Source: Ashinkailepas kermadecensis
Taxonomy: Eukaryota > Arthropoda > Thecostraca > Neolepadidae
Direction of reading: 5' to 3'
NCBI GenBank assembly: GCA_034440615.1
Contig: JAOTOM010004781.1
Coordinates: 323,501-387,500, forward strand
Length of the DNA: 64,000 nucleotides
The position numbers and the translations under genes were made by a program. The notes under the pieces are model-generated. The model saw only the letters and a program-made list of their open reading frames with translations, had not been told where the DNA came from and did not search any database. Position 1 is the stretch's first letter. Every line of letters starts with the position of its first letter. Below are positions 61,350 to 64,000 of this stretch, piece after piece.

Positions 61350-61695
61350 GATTCAGCCATGTATTTGTGTATTTATGTATTTGTATTTGTATTCTTTATG
61401 TATTTGTGTGGGGTGTGCCTAGCAGTGGATTCGGCACCTTCCTTCGGGATGTGATGCTGATGAGATTGTCTATGGTGGCACGATGGGTGTGATAGGATGA
61501 GCTTGTGATTGTTGAGGGTGTTATGCGGTAGCAAGTGAGTGGTGCTAGATAGGCTGGGATATATAGCTTCCTTGGAACTTGGGATAAGGGATTGATTGGG
61601 GTGGGAGTATGTACATTTCTAGTACCTTTTCTAGATAGGCTTAACCCAGATGGGCCCCTGTGACTCTTATTAAGCCTTAATACTTTATGTCTTTT
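61350..61695 (+). mobile_element. LINE 3' end fragment
   Basis: The ending CCCAGATGGGCCCCTGTGAC, TCTTATTAAGCCTTAATAC, TTTATGTC matches the LINE end at 35655-35700. Upstream GGTGGGAGTATGTA-type sequence resembles that LINE's 3' untranslated region loosely. No coding part is present. A (TATTTGTG)-like run starts it at about 61362-61405. Confidence 0.7.
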
Positions 61696-62445
61696 TATGG
61701 CGAAACAAAAAGTTGACATTATGACACCATACGTACATGAGAGCTGTGAACAGCCACCAAGTTTCGTGGAGGTACTCCCTATAGCAATTGAGATTGAAAA
61801 GCATGAAGAGGGGAGTGGGACTGAATCAGCATCATAAAGAATCAGGGTAAGACTAGGCAAAGGATGTGCTTTTGTTAGCACGGGAGAAATATGGAAAACA
61901 CTGACATTAGTGCACACTCGAAGAGGGGTGTTTTGAGCTGCAATGACATCTTGCGCACCGTGCATGCGATGCATGGGATCCCCAGGAATGAAATGGAATA
62001 ACACAGTGGAATACCACCAAGTTAATTATCACATATTTGTAAATCTTACCATGTCCATCCTTGTACAGTAAACTACTGAAACGTACCATCCATTATAGTT
62101 GCATGAGGCTAGTTTCTCATAACATTACCCGCTCTTTCTGAACAGCACTGGTTTTGGTGTTGCAAGTGGGAACGGCTTGCAATAATGGTGGAATAGGTTT
62201 GTACGATTTCTTGGGTTATTGCTCTTGATATTGCACATGTCTCGTGCCCATATTTCAATTCATAAATGCTCTCTCACACAGTGTATAAGTACTAAACGTG
62301 TTCTGGTCGGAAAATTTTCAGATTGATAAGTGTAGATGAGAAATTAGCACAAGCAGGCACCAACCAGGGGATCTGAACCATCACAACCCACCCCGGATCT
62401 GCAGCCATATGCAGTGGACATCAGATTGTCTGCATTTTATCTTTA
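61696..62445. other. No recognised gene
   Basis: The 202-residue minus frame at 61396-62004 covers LINE 3' sequence and unique DNA and has no recognisable domain. Confidence 0.45.
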
Positions 62446-62937
62446 GGCCCATTCCACGACAAATCGACAACACCCAATATTTTATATTTTGATGAAAATA
62501 TTTGTGTGGGGTTATCTGATGCGTCGAATCCAGGTGTGCTATTTTTAGAATGATCAGGTCAACGGTCAAGGAGCTATAGCCTCGGGCATTGCTGAGATGC
62601 CACCAAACAAGGGTGTCTTTTGAGGTCCTTAATACGATGAAGAACAATCCGAATTGTGCAAAAGTATATGTCGTTGAACTCACAATAATCCACTGCATCT
62701 TTTCGCTCTTTCTGAATTTTCGTTAACGGGCCATTTGGAATCGTGATATCGTGACCTAAGGTAGCGTGACCTACTTTAACTATCGGGACAGTCGCAATGC
62801 GATTTGAAAAAGTGCAGAGATGTAGTCCGATATATTATCTTTGAAGCAAAACATAGGGTTTTGCCTCTAAAAATATACATATCCGTTCAAAATTAGGCAT
62901 GCATGGTTGTTTTTCCGCTCGTTTATCGTGGCCTGTT
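62446..62937 (+). repeat. Second copy of the palindrome terminus
   Basis: It starts GGCCCATTCCACGACAAATC, with unrelated sequence immediately upstream, so the same boundary is used in three copies (38523, 61342, 62446). It faces the right end of the palindrome across 1.1 kb. It may be the left end of another element of the same family. No further homology to the arms is seen beyond 62937. Confidence 0.8.
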
Positions 62938-63867
62938 TTAATAATGGTTTAGAACAGTATATTACTGAAATACCACAGGCATCTATTTCGTGCGGTACAT
63001 TGCACAAAATTATACTACTATTAGCGTCCAAAATGTCCCAACTCGAGACAAGTCATTCAAACCAAGGGCAAATTACATTCTCATCAATTCTCTAATACAA
63101 CGTATTAATTATAATCTGGCTAGAGACACTCACTTACCTATATGGTGTTCCCAAAACTTTGACCTCGTACTCATATAAATTCGTGTTAGGGACGGTAGCT
63201 CAAACAACACCAAGCCGGCTGGGGTTTGGGACATGTGTGGTGGAGGTGGCGGGGAACCCCCCCCCCCCTTGACATGGGCACAATCAGAAAAGGAGTGATT
63301 TAGCTCAGTCTGAATTAGCCCAGGATAAGTATTGGGTTCAGCCGTGTTAAAGTGCAGTTTTAATTTAGATTAGCCCTTAATAAATCAGATAAGTTTCAGT
63401 TAAGCTGGGTTTGCATTACTTTTCACACACCCAGCACAGCTCCCACACCAACACAAAACACCCCACACCCACCAAACTACCGCCCCCACACCCCACCGAC
63501 GGCAGAGCCGTCACCCCTACAATATCCACGAATGGATTCACCAACAGCCGCTCAGGCAATCATCTGACATAGTCTTTCTCAATACAATGCCATAAATATC
63601 CGCGTTTCGTGCCTATTAAACCATTCGTTATATCCGGCTATGCCTAGCCGTCACAATTGGAACACAGACATGACTTCATGAAATACATAGCCAATCGGCA
63701 TCTAGCGGATCGGCCCTTGAAATCGATTAATCAATCCCCGTGTTTATCTAATTATGCAGTTACTAGTGGTTAAAACAGTTATCATGGTTTTCATAGTTTT
63801 TCAACCCCCATAGAAATATGCATGCAGGTTTCCAAACAGAGTCTCCTACTTCATTCATCGGCAGCAC
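62938..63867. other. No recognised gene
   Basis: AT-rich unique DNA with a C run at 63258-63268 and CA/CCCACAC-rich words at 63420-63500. Confidence 0.5.
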
Positions 63868-64000
63868 ATAACATATGGAAAAGTTCTTGTCTGGATTGAG
63901 ACATTGCTAAGGGGAAGGAAACAAAAGGTAGTATGAAATGAATATCAATCTGAATGGAAAAATTATGATTGGTGTGCCACCGGGCTCCGTTCTAGATCCT
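63868..64000 (+). mobile_element. CR1/L2-like LINE reverse transcriptase fragment at window edge
   Basis: Translation resembles KVLVWIETLLRGRKQKVV, then, after a stop (TATGAAATG), a GVPPGSVLDP-like stretch. It lines up with 34388-34515 of the LINE at 33700, and the frame is already broken by at least one stop and a shift. The rest lies beyond the window. Confidence 0.8.

Overview
This is a eukaryotic, almost certainly metazoan, nuclear window built almost entirely of transposable elements and simple or tandem repeats. I found no intact host gene, rRNA gene or functional tRNA gene. An arthropod source is the best guess, crustacean or chelicerate rather than a compact insect genome. The hints are scattered short runs of the arthropod-type telomere word TTAGG, tRNA-derived SINEs, CR1/L2-like LINEs, many hAT elements and long (TA)n, (TG)n and (CCG)n tracts. 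Taxonomy cannot be settled from this window.

Layout. Positions 1-19700 hold degenerate minisatellites, a short hAT-type element with its 8-bp target duplication (6270-6895), a TTAA-flanked element (10817-11931) containing a SINE (11494-11655), an 84-bp tandem array in which six of seven units carry a perfect TGACGTCA site (13949-14530), a CpG-rich block (16385-16950) and an old hAT-type MITE (17852-18030). Positions 20124-28186 are one 8.06-kb hAT transposon that split a TA/TG microsatellite. It carries a broken, intron-containing transposase on the minus strand (20707-23653) and is itself interrupted by a second hAT-type element (24179-27885) filled with a 21-bp array. Positions 28187-33600 are microsatellites, minisatellites, a SINE and apparently unique DNA. 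A CR1/L2-like LINE fragment (33700-35712) starts beside two adjacent hairpins, one of them with a perfect 23-bp stem.

The most unusual structure is 38523-61342: a roughly 22.8-kb imperfect palindrome. Two long arms (38523-47615 and 49022-61342) face each other around a 1.4-kb centre. The centre holds a degraded plus-strand gene of an uncharacterised invertebrate protein family. The outer tips share the terminus GGCCCA and are flanked by TGCT on both sides, so the whole may be a giant foldback-type transposon. Three later insertions are each present in one arm only: a SINE at 45340, a TTAA element at 51038 and a 3.9-kb hAT-type element at 54393. The other arm gives the empty site in each case, so the order of events can be read directly. 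A second copy of the same terminus begins at 62446, and a LINE fragment runs off the right edge.

A recurrent theme is arrays in which a short fixed word alternates with variable filler (GTCCACA, GTGCCCTTTT, GGGGCCTCCT, and a GGCCC word alternating with CGCGATTTT). Several of these arrays sit inside hAT-type termini or inside the palindrome arms.
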